This document shows positions 1 to 6,301 of a stretch of DNA of 13,847 nucleotides, in pieces; the stretch's first letter is position 1; every line of letters starts with the position of its first letter. The notes beneath the pieces are model-generated. The model had not been told where the DNA came from. It saw nothing but the letters and a program-made list of their open reading frames with translations, and searched no databases. The stretch is from NCBI GenBank assembly GCA_045629725.1, contig JAZQRT010000072.1, positions 1 to 13,847 of the forward strand. The letters are read 5' to 3'. The DNA is from SIG714 sp045629725 (GTDB taxonomy: Bacteria; Bacillota; Clostridia; Oscillospirales; CAG-272). Position numbers and translations under genes: made by a program.

Positions 1-375
1 GTTTCTTTCTATGGAAATATTGAAGTAACTGATATTTTCCTCCAGACAAAGAACGAGGGTGAAATGAAAGATAACGAAGGTTCTCACGGTAAGTATACCG
101 TTGAGGCTTGGGTTGACGGTGCATGGAAGAAAGTTGGCACAGTTGATGCTCTCATCAACGGAACTACACTTGACGCAGACGTTGTTACAAACAAGATCAA
201 GGTAACAGCTCATGATTGGGAAAACGACAACTGGGTTTCTATCGCTGAGCTTACCGTTTACGCAAAAGAAGTTGACGCTCCCTCTACCGGTGATGCTACT
301 GTAGTTGCAATCGTATTTGCAACAGTTGCTATGCTTGGTATGGCAGTTGTAGTTACAAAGAAGGTTAACGCTTAA
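1..375 (+). CDS. C-terminal part of a surface-anchored protein with an F5/8 type C-like domain
   Basis: The reading frame is open from the first base, so the start lies outside the window and about 124 residues are visible. The visible part reads as the last strands of a discoidin-type (F5/8 type C) carbohydrate-binding beta-sandwich, ending in a typical SIAELTVYAKE strand. It is followed by APSTGD, a hydrophobic helix of about 20 residues and a short KKVNA tail. This resembles an LPXTG-like sorting signal or a simple membrane anchor, with the PxTGD form often seen in gut Clostridia. The protein is therefore probably displayed on the cell surface, where the domain may bind glycans. No catalytic part is visible, so its overall activity cannot be named. 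A terminator follows 38 bases after the stop, so this gene is not part of the zinc operon. Confidence 0.75.
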   Translation, partial: VSFYGNIEVTDIFLQTKNEGEMKDNEGSHGKYTVEAWVDGAWKKVGTVDALINGTTLDADVVTNKIKVTAHDWENDNWVSIAELTVYAKEVDAPSTGDATVVAIVFATVAMLGMAVVVTKKVNA

Positions 376-412
376 TTTGTGAAAAATTACTTTAATGTAA
401 TTAAATAATATT

Positions 413-441
413 TCCCACCCCGTTCGGGGGTGGGATTTTTT
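413..441 (+). terminator. Rho-independent terminator of the surface protein gene
   Basis: A perfect 9-bp GC-rich stem (TCCCACCCC at 413-421 with GGGGTGGGA at 427-435) has a five-base loop and is followed at once by six T residues. It separates the surface protein gene from the zinc operon promoter 35 bases downstream. Confidence 0.93.
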
Positions 442-475
442 GTTTTTAAAAACTACGAAAAATTTTTCATACCTC

Positions 476-504
476 TTGACAAATTAAAAAAAGAGTATTA
501 TAAT
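476..504 (+). promoter_or_regulatory. Consensus sigma-A promoter of the zinc operon
   Basis: TTGACA at 476-481 and TATAAT at 499-504 both match the consensus perfectly and are separated by 17 bases. The expected start of transcription is near 511, which places it at the edge of the palindrome at 511-525. Such a strong promoter next to an operator suits a gene set that is fully repressed when zinc is sufficient. Confidence 0.9.
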
Positions 505-510
505 CCAATT

Positions 511-525
511 TGCAAATAATTTGCA
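511..525 (+). promoter_or_regulatory. Fur-family (probably Zur) operator, 7-1-7 palindrome
   Basis: TGCAAATAATTTGCA is a perfect 7-1-7 inverted repeat centred on base 518. The 7-1-7 layout is that of Fur, Zur and PerR boxes in Gram-positive bacteria, although the arm sequence differs from the Bacillus consensus sites. It lies just downstream of the -10 box and covers the predicted transcription start, and it directly precedes a Fur-family gene. The simplest reading is autoregulation of the zur-znuACB operon by zinc-loaded repressor. The assignment to this repressor is inferred. Confidence 0.75.
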
Positions 526-538
526 TTTTGGAGATGTA

Positions 539-964
539 ATGGAAAAACAAATTTATAATACAAAGATAAAAAAGAAAATACTTGAGTATTTCGCTGATAA
601 CGCAGAGAATACCTACAGCGCAAAGGAGATTCACTCCGAGCTTACCGAAAAAGGCGAAAAGGTCAATATTACAACTGTTTACCGTAATCTTGATAATATG
701 ACGGGGGACGGTATGCTTATCCGCTTCCAAGATAGCCGTTGCGAAAAGGCGATCTATAAATATTCGGGCAAGGGTAGAAACTGCCGTTCCCATCTTCATA
801 TGAAGTGTGTGGAGTGCGGAATTGTGATACATCTTGATTGTCACTTTATGCACGAGCTTGAAAGTCACGTTAAAGAGGAGCATGGATTTAGGCTTCTTTG
901 TTCAAATTCTGTAATTTACGGTGTTTGTAAGGATTGTGAGGGTAAAAGTGATGAAGAAATTTAA
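539..964 (+). CDS. zur: Fur-family metal-responsive repressor, probably Zur
   Basis: This 141-residue protein has the length and plan of a Fur-family repressor. Residues about 8-65 form the winged helix, with the recognition region ITTVYRNLDNM at about 44-54. The dimerisation and metal domain carries HLHMKCVECG at about 85-94 and a second pair, CKDC, at 130-133; the two CxxC pairs would hold the structural zinc, and H85, H87, H98, C101 and nearby histidines are candidate sensory ligands. The ATG at 539 is preferred over an in-frame TTG at 521 because GGAG at 530-533 is correctly spaced and because 521 lies inside the operator. The gene overlaps znuA by 14 bases and heads a zinc ABC transporter operon. 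That context makes Zur more likely than an iron or peroxide sensor. Confidence 0.88.
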   Translation: MEKQIYNTKIKKKILEYFADNAENTYSAKEIHSELTEKGEKVNITTVYRNLDNMTGDGMLIRFQDSRCEKAIYKYSGKGRNCRSHLHMKCVECGIVIHLDCHFMHELESHVKEEHGFRLLCSNSVIYGVCKDCEGKSDEEI

Positions 965-1916
965 AATAGCTCTCGTGTTGACGATCGTTCTTACGGTGGT
1001 TATTTCTTTTGCTTCTTGCTCGGAAAGTAATAATAGCGGAAAATTGTCCGTTGTATGTGCGGGATTTGCGGAATATGATTGGACGAGAAATATAATCGGA
1101 GATGCATCGGATAAATTTGAGATCACCTATCTTTTGGACGATGGCTCCGATCCTCATAGCTTTCAGCCCTCAATTATAGATATGGCAAATATTTCGGACG
1201 CAGATCTTTTCGTATACGTCGGCGGAGAATCGAATACATGGGCACAAGATATTATCATGGGTTCTTCCTCTTCAAGTCTTAAGACGCTTTCTTTGTATGA
1301 ACTTTTTTCTTCCGAGCTGATAGAAACTTCAAATTCTTCTGAAAGCCATGTCAACGATCATGAAGAACACGAACATTCAGCGTACGACGAGCATCTTTGG
1401 CTATCCTTGAAAAATGCAGTAAAGGCAGTTGAAGCAATAAGAGATTCACTTATTATGATCGACCCCGAGGGAAGGGATATATATGTTGAAAATTGCAGTA
1501 TATATGTGGAGTCACTTCGCTCACTTGATGCAAAATATCAATCAAAGCTTTCAATGACAAAGAATAACACCTTGATCTTTGCGGATAGATTCCCATTTTC
1601 ATACCTTGCGAGGGATTATTCCATAAATTTTTATGCTGCATATTCGGGATGCTCTGCTGACAGTGAGCTGAATGATGACAGAATAATTTTTCTTGCGGAC
1701 AAAATGGACGAGCTTGATATCTCGTATATATGTGTTATTGAAACCTCGGATGGCAGACTTGCTGAAACCGTCGGTTCAGCAACTAAAAAGGGAAGCGCCG
1801 AAGTGATTAAATTTGATTCGTGTCAATCGGTATCTGCTGCGCGTGTTCAAAAGGGTGTTACCTATCTTGGCATTATGGAATCAAATCTTGAACTTATTAT
1901 AAAGGCACTTGGATAA
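951..1916 (+). CDS. znuA: Zinc ABC transporter substrate-binding lipoprotein ZnuA
   Basis: This 321-residue protein belongs to the cluster A-I metal-binding family that captures zinc (possibly manganese) outside the membrane and delivers it to ZnuB. It starts with a lipoprotein signal ending SFASC, with Cys about 23 residues in. The first metal ligand is visible in DPHSFQPS (H69) and the second in DEHLWLS (H148). A histidine- and acid-rich loop (HVNDHEEHEH) lies just before the second ligand, as in many zinc-specific members. At the usual third-histidine position the sequence is FADRFPFSYL, with Arg at 213 instead of His, and E264 sits where the last acidic ligand is expected. The ATG at 951 has GAGGG at 938-942; an earlier in-frame GTG at 921 would add ten residues before the signal peptide and is less likely. 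It overlaps zur and is 18 bases from znuC. Confidence 0.9.
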   Translation: MKKFKIALVLTIVLTVVISFASCSESNNSGKLSVVCAGFAEYDWTRNIIGDASDKFEITYLLDDGSDPHSFQPSIIDMANISDADLFVYVGGESNTWAQDIIMGSSSSSLKTLSLYELFSSELIETSNSSESHVNDHEEHEHSAYDEHLWLSLKNAVKAVEAIRDSLIMIDPEGRDIYVENCSIYVESLRSLDAKYQSKLSMTKNNTLIFADRFPFSYLARDYSINFYAAYSGCSADSELNDDRIIFLADKMDELDISYICVIETSDGRLAETVGSATKKGSAEVIKFDSCQSVSAARVQKGVTYLGIMESNLELIIKALG

Positions 1917-1934
1917 AGTAGAACGGATAATTGT

Positions 1935-2642
1935 ATGTCAATAATCGAATGCAGTAACCTTACTCTTGGTTATGATGGGGTAAAGGTTCTTGAAAATTTA
2001 AATTTTAATGTTGAAAAGGGAGGATATCTTTCCGTTGTCGGTGAAAACGGTGCGGGTAAGAGCACTCTCGTAAAAGCGATCCTCGGTCTTATCGAGCCTA
2101 TGTCGGGAAAGATCATTTTCGGCGAAGGGGTAGGTCACTCCGAGATCGGCTATCTTCCTCAGCAAAGCGAGGCTCAAAGGGATTTTCCCGCCTCAGTTTA
2201 TGAGATAGTTCGTTCGGGCTGTCTTGGAAAAAAAGGATTTAATCCCTTTTATACTTCTGAGGATAAAAAGAGAGCTCTTTATTATATCGAGCTTCTTGGG
2301 CTTGAAAAATATAAAAATAAGTCATACAAAGCTCTCTCGGGAGGTCAACAGCAAAAGGTACTTCTTGCACGTGCTCTTTGCGCCGCAGAAAAGCTTATAC
2401 TTCTTGATGAGCCTGTTACAGGTCTTGATCCTGTTTCAATCGGAGAATTTTATTCACTTGTTGAAAAGCTTAACCGAGAAGGTGTTACGGTTATAATCGT
2501 TTCTCACGATATCATTTCGGCAGTACGCTATTCAAGCCACATTCTTCACATAACAAAGGAAGGAGCTTTTTACGGCGAAGTTAATGAATATGTGAAAAGT
2601 GAGCAGTATACAAGAATAATGGGAGGGCAGAAGGATGAATAA
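1935..2642 (+). CDS. znuC: Zinc ABC transporter ATP-binding protein ZnuC
   Basis: This 235-residue cytoplasmic ATPase powers import through ZnuB. All ABC motifs are present: Walker A GENGAGKST at 36-44, Q-loop LPQQSEA near residue 75, signature LSGGQQQK at 134-141, Walker B LILLDEP at 154-160 followed by a D-loop VTGLD, and the switch histidine in SHD (H191). The length is normal for the family. The ribosome binding site in front of the ATG at 1935 is weak (GAACGG), so translation may depend on coupling to znuA, whose stop is 18 bases upstream. The gene overlaps znuB by 8 bases. Specificity for zinc comes from the operon and the Fur-family regulator, because manganese transport ATPases look much the same. 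Confidence 0.92.
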   Translation: MSIIECSNLTLGYDGVKVLENLNFNVEKGGYLSVVGENGAGKSTLVKAILGLIEPMSGKIIFGEGVGHSEIGYLPQQSEAQRDFPASVYEIVRSGCLGKKGFNPFYTSEDKKRALYYIELLGLEKYKNKSYKALSGGQQQKVLLARALCAAEKLILLDEPVTGLDPVSIGEFYSLVEKLNREGVTVIIVSHDIISAVRYSSHILHITKEGAFYGEVNEYVKSEQYTRIMGGQKDE

Positions 2643-3471
2643 TATAATTCAGCTTTTTTTAAATTATTCTTTTGTCAGATACGCTCTTGCTGCGGCGGTG
2701 ATGATATCTCTTTCCTCATCACTTCTTGGTGTAAATCTTGTGCTTAAAAGATATTCATATATAGGTGACGGTCTTTCACACGTTGCTTTTGGCGGACTTG
2801 CTATTGCTGCGGCTCTTAATTTTTCCAATAATTTATTCATTGTCATGCCCTTGACCATCCTTGTTGCGATACTTTTAATTGGCACAGACGGCAAAACACG
2901 CAGGGGAGATTCGTCCCTTGCAATGCTTTCGGTTACTTCAATGGCACTTGGATATCTTATTTTTAATAAATTTCCATCATCGGGTGGGAATATTTCCGGG
3001 GATGTTTGTACGTCGCTTTTCGGTTCAACCGCGATCCTCACTCTGAAAGGCAGTGATATAAAGCTCTGCGTCATAATGGCTGCAGTAGTGCTCTTGTTCT
3101 TTCTCCTGTTTTACAACAAGATCTTTGCAATTACCTTTGACGAAACCTTTGCTTATGCAACCGGTGTCAGAACCAAGGTTTATAAATTTATCATTGCGGT
3201 TATAATAGGAGTTGTCATTTCCATTTCCATGCGTCTTGTCGGCTCGCTTCTTGTTTCTGCTCTTGTAGTTTTTCCGGCTATGTCAGCAATGAAGGTCTTT
3301 AAAAGCTTCAAGTCCGTAATGGTTTGCTCAGCGGTGATCTCTGTCAGTGTTGCACTTCTTGGCTTCGTTCTTTCTATTGTTTTTGATACGCCTGTCGGAG
3401 CTACAATCGTTGCAGGAGATGCCATTATTTTTGCTCTATTCTCGGTTCTCGGAAGATTTATGAGAACATAA
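2635..3471 (+). CDS. znuB: Zinc ABC transporter permease ZnuB
   Basis: This 278-residue integral membrane protein is an ABC-3 family permease with about eight hydrophobic segments, forming the channel that accepts metal from ZnuA. Family features include the N-terminal segment with SLLGVNLVLKRYSYIGDGLSHVAFGG at about residues 29-54 and a C-terminal region with GVVISISMRLVGSLLVSALVVFPA followed by a final helix pair. The length fits ZnuB, TroC and MntB. Translation starts at the ATG inside the last codons of znuC, with GGGAGGG at 2621-2627 as ribosome binding site. It is the last gene of the zinc operon and is followed by a strong hairpin. Confidence 0.92.
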   Translation: MNNIIQLFLNYSFVRYALAAAVMISLSSSLLGVNLVLKRYSYIGDGLSHVAFGGLAIAAALNFSNNLFIVMPLTILVAILLIGTDGKTRRGDSSLAMLSVTSMALGYLIFNKFPSSGGNISGDVCTSLFGSTAILTLKGSDIKLCVIMAAVVLLFFLLFYNKIFAITFDETFAYATGVRTKVYKFIIAVIIGVVISISMRLVGSLLVSALVVFPAMSAMKVFKSFKSVMVCSAVISVSVALLGFVLSIVFDTPVGATIVAGDAIIFALFSVLGRFMRT

Positions 3472-3489
3472 ATGTTTTGAATTTATATA

Positions 3490-3528
3490 ACAAAGACCTC
3501 CATCGGTGTTTAGGATGGAGGTCTTTGT
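3490..3528 (+). terminator. Hairpin terminator between znuB and the convergent permease gene
   Basis: A perfect 15-bp stem (3490-3504 with 3514-3528, core AGACCTCCATC) has a nine-base loop and a T-rich but interrupted tail on the plus strand. It lies between two converging genes, so it probably stops transcription in both directions. The minus-strand tail is only weakly U-rich. Confidence 0.82.
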
Positions 3529-3541
3529 GTTATTATTTTCA

Positions 3542-4468
3542 TTAAAGTATAAGTGTGAATAACGGTAAGGTCATAAAGCAAAGAAGTGTTGTGACCATAA
3601 TACAGTTGGCTGCAAGCTCGGCTTCTTTTCCGTACATTTCAGATAGGGACTGTATGATCGCGGCGCAGGGAGTACCGGAAAGAACTACAAGGCACGCCTT
3701 GAATGAATAGTCAAGTGGAATAAAATATAGCACAGAAAAGCAGAAAAGAGGGAACACAAGAAGCTTCATCAGTGCGATCAAAAAAACCATGGGCTTTGAA
3801 ATGATGTTTTTCAGGTTAGTTGAGGCAAGTCTGATACCGAGGATGAACATACAAAGAGGTGTTGTCATTGATCCGATCTTGCCGATTGCTTCGGCAAAGA
3901 CTGTGGGAATGAATCTTCCAAGTCCGAGGAAGTAAATTGGAAGGGCAAAAAGTAAACCAAATGTAGTGGGATTGAAAAGAGCGGAACGAACAGAAATGTA
4001 CTTTCGTTCACCTGTTATGCAAAATGAACCCATAGTAAAAACAAGAAGGTTCATAGCAACCATGTACATCGCCACATAACAGGGAATTTCAGGATTGTCA
4101 GGAAAAAGTGCAGTCATAAGGGGGAGTCCGAAGAACCCGACGTTACCCATTACGGATGCGATGGATAGTATTCTGTATTTGGCCTCCGCGTGCCGTCTTG
4201 AAATAATAAAATAAATGAGCATGATGAATGAAGCCTGTAAGAGAAGTGCAAAAAGGAAGAACATCAACATGTTTTTTGCGTTTTCAATGGTGTACTCAAG
4301 CTGAAGAAACATGTGAATTTCCAAAAACGGAGTACCGATATAGATAAGCACTGCAGAAAGTGTGGGCAGATGGGAGGGCAGGGCTTTGTTCATTTTGCAT
4401 ATGGTAAAACCGGGAATGATAAAGAAAAGCGTTGCAAGAACGTTTGACAGTGCAATTTCAAATCCCAT
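3542..4468 (-). CDS. AEC-family permease (auxin efflux carrier / malate permease type)
   Basis: This 308-residue membrane protein has about ten hydrophobic segments in two halves and lacks a signal peptide. It matches the AEC transporter family: an early PGFTICK segment, the characteristic ASVMGNVGFFGLPL near residues 105-118, and MCMFILG-like and GTPCAA stretches in the second half (TPLCMFILGIRLA near 201-213, LSGTPCAAIIQSL near 263-275). Family members export or take up organic acids or other small anions; the substrate cannot be read from sequence. A GAAAGGAAA site lies a few bases before the ATG. The gene is downstream of the AraC-type regulator on the same strand, and I found no good promoter of its own, so it may depend on read-through from that gene. 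Confidence 0.88.
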   Translation of the reverse strand: MGFEIALSNVLATLFFIIPGFTICKMNKALPSHLPTLSAVLIYIGTPFLEIHMFLQLEYTIENAKNMLMFFLFALLLQASFIMLIYFIISRRHAEAKYRILSIASVMGNVGFFGLPLMTALFPDNPEIPCYVAMYMVAMNLLVFTMGSFCITGERKYISVRSALFNPTTFGLLFALPIYFLGLGRFIPTVFAEAIGKIGSMTTPLCMFILGIRLASTNLKNIISKPMVFLIALMKLLVFPLFCFSVLYFIPLDYSFKACLVVLSGTPCAAIIQSLSEMYGKEAELAANCIMVTTLLCFMTLPLFTLIL

Positions 4469-4516
4469 AATATATTTCCTTTCATCACGTTTGTTGTATT
4501 GTTACGATAATCATAT

Positions 4517-4542
4517 CAAATAAAACGGGTGCTTTCGCACCC
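4517..4542 (-). terminator. Short hairpin terminator or attenuator after the AraC-type gene
   Basis: On the minus strand, GGGTGC-GAAA-GCACCC forms a 6-bp stem (4527-4532 with 4537-4542) closed by a stable GAAA loop and followed by GTTTTATTTG. It lies between the AraC-type gene and the permease gene. Because the permease has no clear promoter, this may be a leaky terminator that sets relative expression. Confidence 0.7.
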
Positions 4543-4576
4543 CTAAAAAAGTAAAAAAAATCAATATTTGCAAGGA

Positions 4577-5395
4577 TCATTTGTTTTTATCCGAGTTTGA
4601 CAGTTTAGTACTTCTCATGCTTCGGAGATATTTTCCGGGAGTAATACCAACGACCTCCTTGAATTGACGAATAAAGTGATATTGGTTGTTATAACCGGAA
4701 AGCTCAGCAATTTGCTGAATTGAATATCTGTTGTCTGCCATGAGAGTTTTTGCATGTTCGATCTTCACGAGAAGGTAATCCTTTTTGGGTGAAATACCGA
4801 AAATCTGCTTGTAGAGGTTGTGAAAACGGGAAGGGGAAAGGTTGACCATGGAAGCCATTTGTTCAACTGTAAGGTTTTCCTCAAAGCTTAAATGTATTCT
4901 GTTTCGAAGCTCTGTGAAACGGGCAACGGTTTCGGTATCAGCATAACTTGACTGCAGATCTTGATTTGAATTTCTTGCAATTAAAGTGAACAGTTCACGT
5001 AGTTTTAACTCGCAAATCTCCTCGAAATATTCAAATTTTGTTATACTTTCTTTTTCAATCGCTTGAACGATCGAGGTGATCGCGTCGGAATTCAACGGAT
5101 AATATATCTTATTGAATTCAAGTCCGTATTTCGCCATAATGGGAATAAGATTGCAATCAAAATGAATAAAATCATGGAGAAGCTTGCAATTTGGAGAAGA
5201 AAAATGCTGGGTGGAATATTTATCGTAGATAATACAAGCACCCTTTTTCGTTTCAATAACGGTATCGTCAACAGTAAGCAAAACAGGAGTCAAATAATGA
5301 ATGAAAATATATTCTGCTCCAGTTGTACGGCGATGGAGCTCAAAGCCCATTCTTTCGGGCCACATCGTTTTTACCTTAATTATTTCCAATTTCAT
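4577..5395 (-). CDS. AraC-family transcriptional regulator
   Basis: This protein of up to 272 residues has the two-domain plan of an AraC/XylS activator. The N-terminal half, about 1-150, looks like a cupin-type sensing domain (VLLTVDDTVIETKKGACIIY in part). The C-terminal 100 residues hold two helix-turn-helix units: the first around LTVEQMASMVNLSPSRFHNLYK and the second around YSIQQIAELSGYNNQYHF, followed by the family's GITPGKYLR ending. The annotated ATG directly abuts AAAGGAGGG, with only one base between the core and the start codon, which is unusually close. An internal ATG at 5365 (residue 11, preceded by AAGG at better spacing) is a realistic alternative. The gene is divergent from the cytochrome operon and upstream of an AEC permease; either could be its target. 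The effector is unknown. Confidence 0.9.
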   Translation of the reverse strand: MKLEIIKVKTMWPERMGFELHRRTTGAEYIFIHYLTPVLLTVDDTVIETKKGACIIYDKYSTQHFSSPNCKLLHDFIHFDCNLIPIMAKYGLEFNKIYYPLNSDAITSIVQAIEKESITKFEYFEEICELKLRELFTLIARNSNQDLQSSYADTETVARFTELRNRIHLSFEENLTVEQMASMVNLSPSRFHNLYKQIFGISPKKDYLLVKIEHAKTLMADNRYSIQQIAELSGYNNQYHFIRQFKEVVGITPGKYLRSMRSTKLSNSDKNK

Positions 5396-5404
5396 CCCTC
5401 CTTT
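5396..5404 (-). promoter_or_regulatory. Near-perfect ribosome binding site abutting the araC-type start
   Basis: On the minus strand AAAGGAGGG runs directly into ATG, leaving one base after AGGAGG where five to nine are usual. An in-frame TAG lies just upstream, so no earlier start exists. Either initiation at this codon is weak or the true start is the ATG ten codons later. Confidence 0.55.
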
Positions 5405-5419
5405 AAACTACCTGATTGT

Positions 5420-5448
5420 ATGATAACATAAAAAGTAGAAAATGTCAA
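5420..5448 (-). promoter_or_regulatory. Promoter of the AraC-type gene
   Basis: On the minus strand, TTGACA (5448-5443) and TATCAT (5425-5420) are separated by 17 bases. The -35 is perfect and the -10 has one mismatch. Transcription would begin around 5413, giving a very short leader before the start codon. Confidence 0.75.
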
Positions 5449-5468
5449 TAAATTAATAATGGGTGATA

Positions 5469-5497
5469 TTGAAAAAATCATATAATTATGATAAAAT
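5469..5497 (+). promoter_or_regulatory. Predicted promoter of the cytochrome operon
   Basis: TTGAAA at 5469-5474 and TAAAAT at 5492-5497 are separated by 17 bases, with one mismatch to the consensus in each box. The expected start is near 5504, giving a leader of about 84 bases that contains the dyad at 5526-5551. It stands back to back with the AraC-type promoter, the -35 boxes being only about 20 bases apart. Confidence 0.6.
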
Positions 5498-5525
5498 ATT
5501 ATACAGGAAAGTTATAATTCTGATA

Positions 5526-5551
5526 TTTGGTTATTGTGCAATAAAACCAAA
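5526..5551 (+). promoter_or_regulatory. Imperfect dyad in the leader of the cytochrome operon
   Basis: TTTGGTTATTG (5526-5536) is followed after two bases by CAATAAAACCAAA, an inverted copy apart from two extra A residues. The central loop is too tight for a full RNA hairpin, so a protein-binding site is as likely as an RNA structure. The heptamer TTGTGCA at its centre (5534-5540) recurs directly at 5560-5566, 26 bases on, just before the ribosome binding site. The binding factor is unknown. Confidence 0.4.
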
Positions 5552-5587
5552 TGTTGTTTTTGTGCATTATTACATGAAAGGATTTTT

Positions 5588-6301
5588 ATGAAGTATTACA
5601 AGTTTTCATGCCTTGTGATGTCTATAGCTTCCGCCGTAGTTTTTTTAGTAACGTTGATATATGCTTTTTCCGGCAACAATCTTTTCGGAAGCGTTTTGAC
5701 TGCAATTCTTCTTTGTTTATTTGGAGCTTTGACAGTTGTTTGTCTTTGCATCAGTAACGTAGGCGGCAACGTTTTTTATAAGATCGGCTTTTATATTTTA
5801 CACGGAGGACTTGTTCTTTTGATTGTCGGTTTTATGATATACGGTGCACTTGGTACAAAGTATGATGTCAGTATTTTCCGAGGAGAGACCTATTACGACT
5901 CTATAAGAGATACAACCGGTGAAGAGGAAAAAATGGTCAGTCTCGGGTTTAAATTCAGACTTGAAGGATTGCAAACGGAATATCATACGGATAAAGAGGG
6001 AAATGCAACGGAGTCGCCGAAAATGTATACTGCCTTTTTATCGGTTATATATCCCGGAGAAACCCAATCTCAAATCCTTGAGCTTTCTGTGAACAAGCCC
6101 CTGTACATCAATGGATACAAGATATATCTCATGAGCGTTTCAAATGATGGACAAAACGGTGCCACGCTTCTTTTTAAGCGGGATCCCGCGGAGTTTACAA
6201 TAACCTTTGGCATAGCACTGACTATCGTAGGTTCGTTTTTGATGTGTTATCTTTCTGACGTTCCTTTAAGGGTAAAAAAAGGAGGGGCGCGAAATGAATA
6301 A
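5588..6301 (+). CDS. resB: Short ResB/Ccs1-like cytochrome c biogenesis protein
   Basis: ResB works with CcsA in System II cytochrome c maturation, moving haem across the membrane and attaching it to CXXCH motifs. This 237-residue protein has three hydrophobic segments near 6-28, 32-55 and 63-88, an extracytoplasmic stretch, and a last helix near 208-228, the four-helix plan of ResB. The third helix carries a His (ILHGG, H72), a candidate haem ligand. The C-terminal block NKPLYINGYKIYLMSVS, then FKRDPAEF, then the last helix matches the end of ResB. Typical ResB proteins are roughly twice as long, so the outer domain is much reduced. The ATG at 5588 has GAAAGGA at 5576-5582; an upstream GTG/TTG extension is possible but lies in the dyad. 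It overlaps ccsA by 8 bases, implying coupled translation. Confidence 0.82.
   Translation: MKYYKFSCLVMSIASAVVFLVTLIYAFSGNNLFGSVLTAILLCLFGALTVVCLCISNVGGNVFYKIGFYILHGGLVLLIVGFMIYGALGTKYDVSIFRGETYYDSIRDTTGEEEKMVSLGFKFRLEGLQTEYHTDKEGNATESPKMYTAFLSVIYPGETQSQILELSVNKPLYINGYKIYLMSVSNDGQNGATLLFKRDPAEFTITFGIALTIVGSFLMCYLSDVPLRVKKGGARNE

Noticed and set aside
521..538. TTG start giving a six-residue longer Fur-family protein
   Set aside because: It overlaps the palindromic operator and lacks a ribosome binding site; the ATG at 539 has GGAG at good spacing.
806..937. CxxC pairs in the Fur-family protein as redox or cytochrome motifs
   Set aside because: Neither CVEC nor CKDC is followed by His, and both sit at the structural zinc positions of the family.
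921..950. GTG start giving a ten-residue longer ZnuA
   Set aside because: The extra residues precede a complete lipoprotein signal peptide and the ATG at 951 has a well-placed GAGGG.
5481..5486. TATAAT as -10 box of the cytochrome operon
   Set aside because: No acceptable -35 lies 16-18 bases upstream; TTGAAA is only 6 bases away and fits TAAAAT at 5492 with 17-base spacing instead.
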